Below, one piece after another: positions 32,711 through 44,124 of a DNA stretch of 64,000 nucleotides; positions within the stretch are counted from its first letter, which is position 1; each line of letters starts with the position of its first letter. A program made the translations under genes and the position numbers. The DNA comes from Narthecium ossifragum (taxonomy: Eukaryota; Streptophyta; Magnoliopsida; Dioscoreales; Nartheciaceae). The notes under the pieces are model-generated. The model searched no databases. It saw nothing but the letters and a program-made list of their open reading frames with translations, and was not told where the DNA came from. The DNA lies in the NCBI GenBank assembly GCA_963920575.1, contig OY986973.1, forward strand, positions 11,167,395 through 11,231,394, in the 5' to 3' direction.

Positions 32711-34260
32711 CACCCCCAACTTACACTTTGCTTGTCCTCGAGCAAAGAAAATATAAAAAGAAAATAATAAATCTAACTAGCCACTTTCGTAGGTTTCATG
32801 ATTGCATTTAGCATATTCAACAAGCCTTTAAACCGATGGGTTACCCCAGTGGAGGAGTTATAGTCTCCTGAGGTTTTTTAGGGATGACACCAACAAACAT
32901 CTATGCATCCCCTTGAATATATCATTAGAAATCAATCATATTATTCATCAACTCTAATGCATGAAATAGAAATCATACTCATGATTTTATTTTGCTACCC
33001 ATAGCAAGATAAAATAATAGCAAATTAATGCATGCCCAATACCTTTCCAACACTTCAACATATTTAACCACAATTAAGAAACAACTTTAATACTCATATG
33101 TGTGAATAGGATTCCACATGTCTCAGAGTATCAATTATATCCAAACACTTCAACCATTCAAGAATACGAACTTGACCAAGTATATAGTTTCATTCACCAC
33201 TTTTGTAATCTTCTTTTTTTTCATATATGACATGTGCAATGTTATGATTTCTTAAGCTTTCTTCATTATCCATGTAACGAGATTCAAGCCACTGACTCCC
33301 AAACCAGACGGCTTTAGGGCACTAAGTGTAGAACACTCTTCAGACTCTAATGTTCAAACCATGAAGGCTACAAATCATTACTAGTCATTTTTCCAGGAAT
33401 TTAAATTGTTTTACGCGAACTACACATCTTGTTAGGTACCTTACTTGGTTACTAAGTATGAAACCATTTTTCATATAAAGCTCTCTTTTTTTCAATTGCA
33501 TTATTTCATGTAACATGGCATAAGATCATAAATCCATCATAGTATCATGCTTAGAATTTAATATTAACTCATCAACATGTGGAAGTGAATATATGCATTA
33601 GGATATGTCAAGTTATCCTTAATTCATGGTAAAAGTGTTGAAGTATAGAAATAATATCATGCAGAGCACAAATTTAGCTATTTCTTATATCACATATCGG
33701 AATCAAAGTAAATCATAAAATATATTTCTAAATCAAGTATCTTTTATCAATAAATATCATAATTTCATTCTCATGACATCACTTAAGGCTGTATAATATC
33801 GGTTATCAGAAAAAAAACATATGAGCATGAAATTTGTGAATGCTACCCCCAACTTAAATGTAATTGTCCCCAATTACACGAAGTCATAAAAATAAATCAA
33901 GGAATAAAGAGTAGATATTACCATAATGAACGCTGCAACAATAGATTTCACTATTTTCCAATTTAAGTTTAGGCACCGCCATCATTAAATAAATGCTTCC
34001 TTCCCCACCATAACCTATCACAAAAATATATACCATTCCAAACAGATCAAATATAAGAAATAAAAGTCCAAAAATGTATTAGAATCATAGAAACTTTCGG
34101 CATAGTCTCCTTTGTATTTTCACCACATAAAAATATAACATGTACAAATAAATAGTAAGGGAGATAATACATCAAAAATAATCATCTAGACATCATAGAC
34201 AATGAAATAAAGAACCAAAATATCCAAGCAGAGCAAACATCAGTTATCATCCGCATAAAA
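32711..34260 (-). other. non-coding 3' region of A2
   Basis: AT-rich, no ORFs. On the minus strand it holds the polypurine tract next to the LTR and a second purine-rich motif TTTAAGTTGGGGGTAG near 33844-33860 following TTGGGGACAAT, the counterpart of GGGGACAATGTCGG...GTGTGGGGGAGG at 15631-15665 in B. Confidence 0.6.
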
Positions 34261-35240
34261 CATCGTCACACACACGGCAGCTGCCTGCGTCGAGATTGGA
34301 ATCGAAATCGGCGGAAAAAAAAGAGAATTTAACACTAGAGGTTGCTCTAGGATTTTAGAAGATCAGAAAATGCTCAACATGGTCCTAATCGAGACTGATG
34401 ATCAAAAATCGAAGGTCAAAACAATCTAAATCAAGTCCTGTGCCCAATTGGACAGTTGTAGGCACGCCGGCGGCGGATCAACGGTGAAAGCTAGCCGCTA
34501 GAGGACGGGACCGTGACAAGAAAAATCGTGAAAGGTCAATGAACGCGCCTGTAGCGTCTGATCGGTGAAACCAGGCCTCAGTCGGTGGATAAGAGCTCAC
34601 CGGCGGTAGGGATTATCGGAGATGAAATCCGGCAATTGATGCTCTAATCGAGGTCGGAGATGGTGGAGGAAGGATTGTAGGGGCTCTGTGACGACTCCTG
34701 TGGGGTTTGATCAAGGGATTGGGCTTGACAAGTTGTGGGTTGGAGGGGGACGGCGAGGTTTAGTTCACCGGAGTTTGATTCCGGTGATCCAGGCGGCAAG
34801 GAAGGTTTTTTATGGTGACGGAAGGATCGTGACAACCTAAGAAAGCTTCTGGAGTGGTTCGTGAGCCGTGGGAGGTCGTGGATAAGGAGATCAACTGCGA
34901 GGTGGAAAGGTGGAGGGGCACACCGACGTCAGAAGAGGTGGAGATGGAGATGGTGGTGAAGAAGGTCATGGGAGGATAGGGGAAGCATGGCGAAGGTGTT
35001 GGTGGTGGTTTGGAGGGATGGGGATGGCCGAAGAGGTGGCGACGGTGGACGGCCCGGGGTGAGCCGGTCCAGTTGCAGCGGAGCCGGGATGATGATGTCC
35101 CAGCTCGCTAGAGAGCCGATCGGGAAGCGAGAGAAAATCCAGCGGGAAATTAGAAAAATTATAAAAAAAAAGCGAATTTTTTTGGAGGAAAAGTAGAAAA
35201 ACTCCTTAAAATTGGGTTGTCTCTCAACAACCACGTAATT
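34261..35240 (-). other. GC-rich 3' segment of A2
   Basis: Resembles 1-880 of A1 (AAGCTTCTGGA, TGGTTTGGAGGGATG, A/T-rich end) and ends with the GTTGAGAGACAACCCA motif (minus strand, about 35212-35235) that marks the end of coding sequence. ORFs here are short and not conserved in A1. Confidence 0.5.
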
Positions 35241-35252
35241 TTAGGTCTTTCG

Positions 35253-36091
35253 CTAGATGCTCCCAAAACACGATTTAGGAGGCCGATGGTTCCATATAAA
35301 GAAATACATGGCTCGAATCATAGTGAAGGTATGCATACATGCTTCATCAAAGAAAACAGAAATGCCCATAGCAAACAAAGTGTGCACAGGACGATAAGAT
35401 TTGATATCATTTTTGGTGAAGGGACAATAGAAATTGACATAGTCTTCACTCATGTTAAGTTTATTCTCCTCACAACGTTCAACTAATTGGATAGTGCAGA
35501 ATGTAGAGGCTCAATTTGAGGTTTCTGACAGAGAATCTCACTAAAGAGCTTATCCTCATTACCATCAACGGAAATATGCACTATATCGTCATTCAACACC
35601 TCATGTAAAACCGGCAATTCATCACAACAAATCTCATCATCATTAAAAAAATTAGCGTCTAAAGCATGATCAAAATACATATAAAGTTCAGTTTCATTTG
35701 GTATGCATTCAGGAATATTATTTTCAGGAGCCGGTAAAATATTGTCAATAGTTGCATGATTCGGCAAAGTATTAGAACACATCAAAATAACATGTATTAC
35801 TATCATAAGCATCATAAACATCACAAGCATTGTCAGCGCAAACAGGAGAAAAAAAATCATTCGCATAATCCTCATTCTCACAATATGAATCAACCATATG
35901 GGCTAGTTGTCCAATTTGTATCTCTAAATTCTTAATTGATTGAGCATTAGAATTAACATCGTTTCTCATCAATACCATCTCACTTTTAAGCTCAATCATG
36001 TTAGCCTTAAAGTTTGCATTCATGTTATTCATGCTAGCACTCATGTTTGCGAGAGTAGTCATGATTGTGTTCAAAGTCGAGTCAGAGGGTG
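35253..36091 (-). pseudogene. gag-derived remnant of A2
   Basis: At 36074-35772 the Met/Asn-rich gag segment MTTLANMSASMNNMNANF is shared with A1. Downstream (leftward) frames to 35483 and 35453-35253 encode acidic and hydrophobic stretches that I cannot assign. No protease motif is found here, unlike A1. The sequence is cut at 36091 in the middle of the gag repeat, directly against an unrelated LTR fragment. Confidence 0.6.
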
Positions 36092-37141
36092 GTTAGGAGA
36101 TCGATCTTTGTCGAGCAAAATCTAGATTCTGAGTTCACGGAAGAAAGAAGATCGATCTCTTTTCAAAGGGGGATCGATCTCTTTTGGTTCTGCGGGAAAG
36201 ATCAAGGGCTGAGATCTAATCCGAATTAGGGTTTCATAAAAGCCTATAAATAGACTTCTTGGGGAGAATATTGGGGGGAATTCTAGAGGTTTTTGGCTGC
36301 TCCCTTCTACTTCTTTTATATTTCTAGGGTTTTTTTTCTTTCTTCTTCAAAGGATTGGATTGTTCTTGATGGCCTTGCGTGGCTAAACCTTAACTGTTGG
36401 TCGAGGAAACTGAAACCTCGGAATCAATGAAACTGTGAGATCTAATCTATTTTTATTGTTCAGTTTATACTTGAGTATTGGATGTTCTTCTGTGATTAAA
36501 TATTCATGATTGTCTTGTTTAATTGCTAGGAGGCCTACTAGTATATTATTCATTGCAATCTAATGCTAGGTTTGATATCAAATCCGTAATTGTTTGATCC
36601 CTCTAATCTGCGAAGCAACTAGGGTCTATTGATTTACTGCGTTTCAGATATTAATAGATCTTAGGAAGAATATTCGACTAGATTAAATGCAACCGCTTGT
36701 GCTTGTGTTGTTTAGCTTCATCGATCTCCCTATTCTTAACGCTGCTACTAGATTAAATCAACATCGCTTGTCTTAGGTTGTTTAGTAGTTAGGGTTAATT
36801 GGATCGCTTGTTTCTAATTAACTATGTTTGAGGAGAGATTAGAATTTCATTCGAACGGTGAATATTAATGGTATGAGTTGATTGATACTTGCATCTATGA
36901 TCAGTTGTTGGATTCCGATGGTGGATGTTGACTTAGACCAAGTTTTTTTCTCTTGATTTAATTCAATTCTTCGCTTTAGATTATTTCTTTATTGTTTTTC
37001 CTCACGTTTACAACCCCCATCTTTGTTCACTAAGCACAAAACTAGGCTAAACACTCTTCGTGGGATCGACTCGTACTCGCACTACTACATTTATTTTGAA
37101 AAGTATTTGTTTTATTTTTGAGTGCCTACGACAACACATCA
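36092..37141 (+). repeat. B-type Athila LTR fragment (5' end missing)
   Basis: Aligns with the last ~1 kb of the B LTR (17720-18748): GATCGATCT palindromes (36095-36185), TATAAATA (36244-36251), GTGGCTAAACCTTAA, GAAACTGAAACCTCGGAAT, and the end ACGACAACACATCA. It ends exactly where the copia pol reading starts. The left half is lost at the 36091/36092 junction. Confidence 0.85.
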
Positions 37142-40100
37142 CATGTTCTCAACCTTCCAATCCAAAGATGGAGGAATGGTGACCTTTGGAGACAATGTAA
37201 AAGGAAAAATAATTGGCAGTGGCAATATTGGTAAAACCTCTTCCACTATTATTGAAAATGTTCTTTTGGTAGAAGGTTTGAAAGATAAATTGCTTAGCAT
37301 TAGTCAAGTATGTGATAGAGGTAAGAAAGTCATTTTTGAAGATTCAAAATGCTATGTTAAGAATGCTATTAATGATAAAATCATACTAGTTGGTCATCGT
37401 GATGGTAATGTGTATACATTTTATCTTAATGATCTTGTTTCTTATGATGATTTATGTCTTAGTGCTTTAAATGATAATTCTTGGTTATGGCATAGAAGAC
37501 TTGCACATGCTCATATGGATTTAATTTCCAAACTCTCTCGAAAAGACCTTGTTCTTGGACTTCCCAAGATCAAATTCGAGAAAGATAAGATTTGTGATGC
37601 ATGCCAAAGAAGAAAACAAGTAAAATCATCTTTCAAGTCTAAAGATATAATTTCCACCACAAGAGCACTAGAACTCATTCATATGGACCTTTTTGGGCCT
37701 ACTAAACCAACTAGCTTAGGTGGTAGCTCATATGCGTTTGTTTTAGTAGATGACTACATTAGGTATACTTGGGTGATTTTCCTTGCACACAAAGATGAAG
37801 TCTTTGAGGAATTCACCAACTTTTGTAGAAGAGTCCAAAATGAGAATGGTATTCTCATTACATGCATTAGTGTGACCATGGAGGAGAATTCAAAAATTCC
37901 CATCTAAAAACGTTTTGCAATGACAACGGGATTTCCCATAACTTCTCTTCACCTAGAACCCCTCAACAAAATGGTGTTGTTGAAAGGAAAAATAGAACCC
38001 TACAAAACATGGCTAGAACTCTATTATGTGAAAATAATTTTCCTAAGTATTTTTGGGCCGAAGCAATTAATACCTCTTGCCAGGTGATAAATAGAGTAAC
38101 TTTAAGACCCATTTTGAAGAAAACCCCTTATGAGCTTTGGAAAGGAAGAATCCCAAATATGGGTACTTTAGAGCCTTTGGTTGCAAATGTTTTATCTTGA
38201 ACAATGGCAAGGATAATCTTGGAAAATTTGATACTAGATCCGATGAAGTAGTTTTTCTTGGATACTCGTAGAGAAGCAAAAGTTATAGAATCTTCAATAA
38301 AAGGACCTTGGTAGTTGAAGAATCAATGCATGTTAAATTTGATGAAATGATTTTAATTCCTAGTAGAATTGATGATGGTAAAGATGAGGAAATCCCAAAT
38401 GACAAATCAAAAGATTTATTGGATGAAACCTAAAATGATATTGAAGAATTGAATGATAGATTTGAGGAATCCCTTGAGATTATACCTAGTGACCAACATC
38501 ATGATTTGCCTAAAGATTGGAAATATGCATCCTCACACCCAAAGGAATTGATTATTGGTGAACCATCAAAAGGAATACAAACCAGATCTTCATTGAACAC
38601 TTGTGCAAATCTAGCCTTCCTATCTAAGATTGAGCCCAAAATGATTGAGGAAGCACTAGAGGATGATCATTGGATCTTAGCAATGCAAGAAGAGTTGAAT
38701 CAATTTGAAAGAAATGAAGTTTGGAATTTTGTACCAAGACCTTATGATCATCCCGTCATTGGCACTAAATGGGTGTTTAGAAACAAAATGGATGAATCGG
38801 GGATAATTACAAGGAATAAAGCTAGACTAGTTGCAAAAGGGTTCAATCAATAAGAAATTGATTTTGATGAGACTTTTGCACCGATAGCTAGACTTGAGGC
38901 AATAAGACTACTTCTAGTTTTTGCATCTTACAAAGATTTCAAATTATATCAAATGGATGTTAAAAGTGCATTCTTGAATGGGTTACTAAAGGAAGAAGTC
39001 TATGTTGAACAACCCCCCGGATTTGAAGACTACAAATTGAGGGATAATGTATTCAAACTCACTAAAGCCTTGTATGGATTAGAACAAGCTCCTAGAGCTT
39101 GGTATGAAAGGCTTAGCAAATTCTTGATGGATAATGATTTTTGTAGAGGAAAAATTGATACTATATTATTTACCAAATCAAAAGGAAAAGATTTGCTCTT
39201 AGTTCAAATTTATGTTGATAATATTATTTTTGGTTCTACAAATGATAAACTTTGTGAAGAATTTGCCACATGTATGCAAAGTGAGTTTGAGATGAGTTTG
39301 ATGGGTGAACTCAATTATTTTCTTGGTTTACAAATCATGCAAACTCGAGGAGAGATCTTTGTAAATCAAGCCAAATACACTAGAGACCTACTCTAGAAAT
39401 ATGATTTTGTTGAATCCAAAATTTATAGAACCCCCATGTGTACAACACTCAAATTAGACAAGGATGAAGATGGGAAACCCGTTTAACAAACACTTTATAG
39501 AGGGATGATTGGTTCTTTACTCTATTTGATCGCTAGTAGACCGGACATCATGTTTAGTGTTTGCCTTTGTGCTAGATATCAATCTTGTCCTAAGAAATCT
39601 CATTTGCTTGCGGTCAAGAGGATCTTTATATATCTAATAGGAACCCAAAATTATGGTTTGTGGTATCCTAGAAGATCATCTTTTGATCTAATTGGCTACT
39701 CCGATGCGGATTTTATCGGATGTAGGCTTGATAGAAAAAGCACAAGTGGTACATGTCATTTTCTTGGTCATGCACTTGTTTCTTGGTTCTCCAAGAAGCA
39801 AAATTCAGTTGCTTTTTTCACCGCCGAAGCGGAATACATTGCGGCGGGTAGTTGTTGTGCACAATAACGTTGGATGAAAATGCAATTGGAAGATTACAAC
39901 ATATATGTAGGCAAAATGCCTATTAGATGTGACAACACTAGTGCCATAAGCTTATCTAAGAATCCCATCCTACATTCTAGAACAAAGCATATGGAAATTC
40001 AACACCATTTTCTTCGTGATCACACACAAAAAGGAGATATAGCACTTGAATTTATTAGCACCGAGCATCAAATTGCGGATATTCTAACCAAACCCTTGAG

Positions 40101-40161
40101 TGAAGATAGATTTCTATATCTACTAAGGGAGCCTGGGATGTCCAATGGATGTCCAAAATAA
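37142..40161 (+). pseudogene. Ty1/copia (SIRE-like) pol, 5' part missing
   Basis: Begins within the protease end (MFSTFQSKDGGMVTFG). Then GAG-pre-integrase (WLWHRRLAHAHMDLI, CDACQRRKQ), integrase (ELIHMDLFGPTKP; a shift near 37870; PQQNGVVERKNRT), RT ([34 protein letters not shown] near 39215) and RNase H (YSDADFIGC, AEAEYIAAG, KHMEIQHHFLRD). The RT motif reads YVDN instead of YVDD, a lost catalytic Asp. Two frameshifts (about 37870, 38200) and stops near 38432, 38851, 39394, 39484 and 39865. The FISTEHQIADILTKPL ending is typical of SIRE/Maximus elements. Gag and 5' LTR are absent. Confidence 0.85.
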
Positions 40162-40821
40162 ACGAGCTAAAAGGAAAAGGTATGGTCACCTCTTTATCTG
40201 TTTTTCATACGATATCCAACTTGAATGCTAAATTTTGGTAAATTAAGTGAATATCATGATTGATGAGTGGTTTTTGTCTCATAATATTTAGTTACACGTG
40301 CATGCAAAGTTTTGTGATGTTTTGATTTAAAAATGATTTTAAATTGAATTTCAAAACTCACTTTGTGGAACTGACGGTCGATCCAGACTTCCTGACGGTC
40401 GACCGTGCGTACATTCGCACTTGAATCGACCGTGGGCTTTCATTTTTAGACCTATTGTGTGCCATGGTCGACCGCCAACTTCCTCGGATCGACCGTCTGA
40501 CTTAAATACGACACATATTGCTCGCGACGGTCGACCGCCAACTTCGTTGGATCGACCATGCGATTGCTTTTTTACACAAAATGTTCGCGACGGTTGACCG
40601 CAAACTTCTTACGGTCGGCCGCCACGGATCGTGTGACAATAAGTGAGGGTGTTTTAGTCATTTTCTCTCTAATCTCCCCTTATAACTCCCGATCAACCCT
40701 TCATTTCTTCTCATGGTTCGGCCATGCCCTAGCCTCTTCAACGACCGCAGCCCACTGCTCCTCCTCTCTCAAAACCACGTTCTCCTCTTCCCCTCTCAAA
40801 ACCCTAACCAGCTGGTGCACC
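40162..40821 (+). other. non-coding gap between copia pol and its downstream ORF
   Basis: Holds a cluster of GGTCGACCG/GGATCGACC motifs at 40372-40620 (about nine). Then a pyrimidine-rich stretch leads to the next ORF. The frame upstream of the ATG at 40822 is open to 40558 but looks non-coding. Confidence 0.5.
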
Positions 40822-41535
40822 ATGCCTCGTACCAAGAATGCCGGCCCTCCTCTACCTGAGGAACCAAGTCAAGCTGGGAAAAGGAAGACCGTCGTAGCAA
40901 AGAAACCGACCGGGATGAAGAAAGCCAAAGGTTTGCAAGGCGTGTCTTCATCTAATCCTCCACCTACTCCTTCCTACGACGACAACCTCTTCCTAGATAA
41001 GGATAGGTATAACTCCTGGCCTGAATTTAAGGATAAGTTTGTTGTCTCGGGTAGAGCTCTACAATTGCCTATAGGAAAGGAATATGTAGTTGAACGATTT
41101 TTCACTGATATGGGTCGGAAGAAATACTTAGAAATGCCTCAGTACATTTATCCCGAAATGGTTAGATATTTTTATTGCAATATGACTGAGGATATTGATG
41201 ATGAAGGATGTGTATTCCTTAGTAGCTACTTCTATGAAAATGAATTCAAAATTACCGTAGAATGGTTGAATGATTTACTAGATGCATCAAATCAAGGAGC
41301 GTGCATATACTTTACTTCTTATGAGGATCTCAATAGAATTGATAAAGATAAACAAGGAAGGAAAGCAATCCTTAAGGCTCTCCTAGTTGAGAAAAATCCT
41401 ATAGAGTTAAATAGCCTACACCAACATTTTGGGGAGCTTGCCCACTTCCTTGGAACAAACCTTTTTCCTAAGCTAGGCCACCATGATCACTTGAAGCCCA
41501 TCCATGCCTATGTTCTTTCTTGCATGGTTAGGTAG
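40822..41535 (+). pseudogene. extra ORF with putative plant transposon protein domain
   Basis: Start MPRTKNAGPPLPEEP is preferred over upstream Met codons because the sequence before it is low-complexity. About 237 codons to a TAG at 41533, after which the same frame stays open to 41658. The N-terminus is Pro/Lys-rich; the body (YNSWPEFKDKFV, MVRYFYCNMTED, FKITVEWLNDLLD, LAHFLGTNLFPK, HAYVLSCMV) resembles the domain annotated in plants as putative plant transposon protein, found beside retroelement genes. Function unknown; it could be an env-position ORF of the SIRE element. Truncated by the following LTR fragment. Confidence 0.6.
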
Positions 41536-41689
41536 AAGCCTCTAAACCTACGTTATCTCCTTATCAAGGAGATGCTTAATTTAATGCTAGGCAATCACTT
41601 CCTTTTGGAGGCTTCTAACAAGAATTTTCCAAGCCCTTACCCTAAACCTAGCAGTTGATGAATGAAAACCCCTTTCTCAACCCTTCAAC

Positions 41690-42034
41690 AAATCTACCTA
41701 CAAAAGGATGAAGGTTGCCAAATGAGCTTTAGGCCTCGGCAGCGCCGACAACCGACACAGGTCCAATCGATCTCTCCCAGGAGCGACTGATAGTACACGG
41801 GCCGCCAGCTGTCCTTAAAACAAGCTTTTGCGCGCTCGAGCTTGGATCTTTCGATACCAAGCTTGCTTAGGGTTCTAGCAAACACATAAATCAAACAAAA
41901 GGGGCTATGTGCGCACCATGCGGGTGTGAAACAAACCGACAATGCACTATTTACCAAATTGCCCTTGTAGTCCACAACAAGCCACGGGCCCGACCCAAGC
42001 GGTCGACCTAGGAGTAGAGGGACATGTCCTCACA
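41690..42034 (-). repeat. Tekay-family LTR fragment
   Basis: On the minus strand starts TGTGAGGACATGTCCCTCTA and includes the conserved GGCAATTTGGTAAAT and GGTTTGTTTCACACCCGC. Only the first ~340 bp of the LTR remain; no ORF. Confidence 0.75.
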
Positions 42035-42628
42035 TTGACGGCGGCGGTTGTGAAGTTGGATGACGGCGTGGTAATCACTGGAGGCAGTGAAGGTCGATGG
42101 TAAAGAGATGGTCGGGGTCGTGGGGATCGGGGGAAGTGGATTATGAACTTGGATATCAACGGTGGTGGCTAGAAAGGAGAGAACGGTGGTGGTCGGCGGA
42201 AGCTTAGGGCTCGGGAGAGAAGGAAGGAGGAAGACGATGCTATGGTGGTCGCCGACATGGCGGAGAGAGAAAGTACATGGAGAGAGAAAATGGGGTGAAG
42301 GTGATGGTTAGGGAAATACCGGCGGATACGGAGGCGATGTCGGCTGCGGAGAAGTGACCAACGGGGAAGAAGGTGGATTGATGGACGTCAGTTGAAGAGA
42401 ACTCATGGGGAAGAGAACTCAACCTGGAATAATCCTCTTCTAGGCGCGGGTCCAGTTGGTCGAGTCGAATCGACTTGTAAAAACCGACCGGTCGGTTTCT
42501 ATTTGGATCAGTCGCTCCAGGCCGCAGGCTCCTTCACTCCAAGTCCAATTCCACGCAGATGGCGCAATTTGACCGACCGGATTCAAGTCCGGCCAGTCAC
42601 TCCATGCGGCTGGCGAGTTGTCTTTCTT
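42035..42628. other. unassigned GC-rich segment, then A2 leader-like sequence
   Basis: 42035-42420 is G-rich and only loosely like the 3' segments of A1/A2. 42430-42628 has inverted CGACCGGTCGG-type motifs and ends TTGTCTTTCTTTAAA, comparable to the A1 leader near 4040-4060. No gene seen. Confidence 0.35.
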
Positions 42629-43109
42629 TAAAAAAAATAGATTATTAGTCTTTACACCAAATCCAGTAAACTTATTCACTGGTACACCACCCTAAGATGT
42701 TTTAATGGGTTTACACCATTTGAAGGCAGTTATGGGAGGTTAGGTATTTTGCATGACACTTTTACCCGTACTTCATATATATTAAATATTTGATGCATTA
42801 TATATAGCTGTATTTAATTTATGGCAGTTATGAGTTGTTTTATTTACATTTTTGGTGTAATCCATGCAAATCGATTTCGATTTGATGACAAATCGGTTTC
42901 GATTGGTTTTGATTTGATGACATCATGATTCCACCCCCTCCTTCCCTCCATCCTCCCAACATCGGTTTTGATGACATCATGATTATTCCATTTATTTTCA
43001 TGATTATATTAATGAAAAAAAGAGAAAATGAATACTATAAAGATGAAATAAGAGAGTACTAAAATATATTCATGTATAATCTGCAAAGATTCTTTTTTAC
43101 ATGATGAAT

Positions 43110-43293
43110 GGTATTCTCTTTTTACAAAGAGAATACTGATAGGTATTCTCTTTTTATAAAGAGAATACTGGTAATATTCTCTTTTTACAAAGAGAATACT
43201 ACCGGTATTCTCTTTTTACAAAGAGAATACTACCGGTATTCTCTTTTTACAAAGAGAATACTACCGGTATTCTCTTTTGAGAAAGAGAATACT
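43110..43293. repeat. tandem array of six hairpin units
   Basis: Six copies of GTATTCTCTTTTTACAAAG + AGAATAC, each a near-perfect inverted repeat (GTATTCTCTTT / AAAGAGAATAC) around a 2-4 base centre, spaced about 31 bp with linkers ACCG or GATAG. The last copy has a changed centre. The 70-codon ORF across it is fortuitous. Confidence 0.95.
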
Positions 43294-43319
43294 GATAGAT
43301 ATTACAAAGATTTCGCGTG

Positions 43320-44124
43320 ATCTGTGGCGGCGATGCCGGAAGGGGGGGCTGGGGACGCCGGAAGGGTGGTGGGGGACGCCCGATCTGGGTGGAGACGGGC
43401 AGATCTCGGCGGTGGACGCCGGATAGGGGCGGTCGGCGGGCAGATAGGGGCTGGGGACGAGGGAAACTCCCTATCTGGGGCGGCGACGCCGGAAAAGGTG
43501 CGGGGGACGCCGGATATTGGCTGGGGGTGGCGGATGGGGGCTGGAGACGGGCGGATCAGGGCTGGGGACACGCGAATCGGTGCTGGAGACGCCCGGATGG
43601 GGGTTGGTGACGGCGGATCGGGGCTGAAGATGGCCGGTCGAGGCGGAGACGACCGTATCGGGGTTGAAGACGGCGGATCGGAGTTGGGGATGGTGGATCG
43701 GGGCTGGGGACGCTGGATCGGGTCTGTGGGGGCCCGGATCGGGGATGGTGACGGCCGGATTGGGGCTGGAGACGGCGGATCGGGGCTGGAGACGGCCGGA
43801 TCGGGCCGGAGTCGACCGGATCGGGGTTGGGGAAGGCAGATCGGGGGCTGGGGACGGTGGATCGGGGCTGGGGACGCCGGATCGGGGCCGGATCCGAGCC
43901 AGGTCGGCCGGATCGGGGCTGGAGACGGCGGATCGGGGCTGGAGACGGCGGGATCGGGGCTGGAGACGGTGGTTCGGGGTTGGCAACGGCCGGATCGGTG
44001 CTGGCGACGGCAGATCGGGGCTGGAGACGGCCGGATCGGGCTGGAGACGGCAGGATCGGGCCGGATCCGAGGCTGGGAAGCCGGTAGGGGTGCGGGGGAC
44101 GCCTGATCTGGTCGAAGGGTGCCG
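43320..44124. repeat. GC-rich ~20-bp minisatellite, left part
   Basis: Repeats of the type GGATCGGGGCTGGAGACGGC, with variants GGGGACGCC and GGCCGGATC. It lacks stop codons in most frames of both strands, which yields six overlapping ORFs of up to 277 codons, all repetitive (PAPIRRLQPRS or AGDGGSGLET). I do not regard these as genes. Confidence 0.85.

Noticed and set aside
43110..43293. CRISPR-like array of regular repeats
   Set aside because: Repeats are palindromic with 4-6 bp linkers, not unique spacers, and the sequence is plant nuclear DNA.
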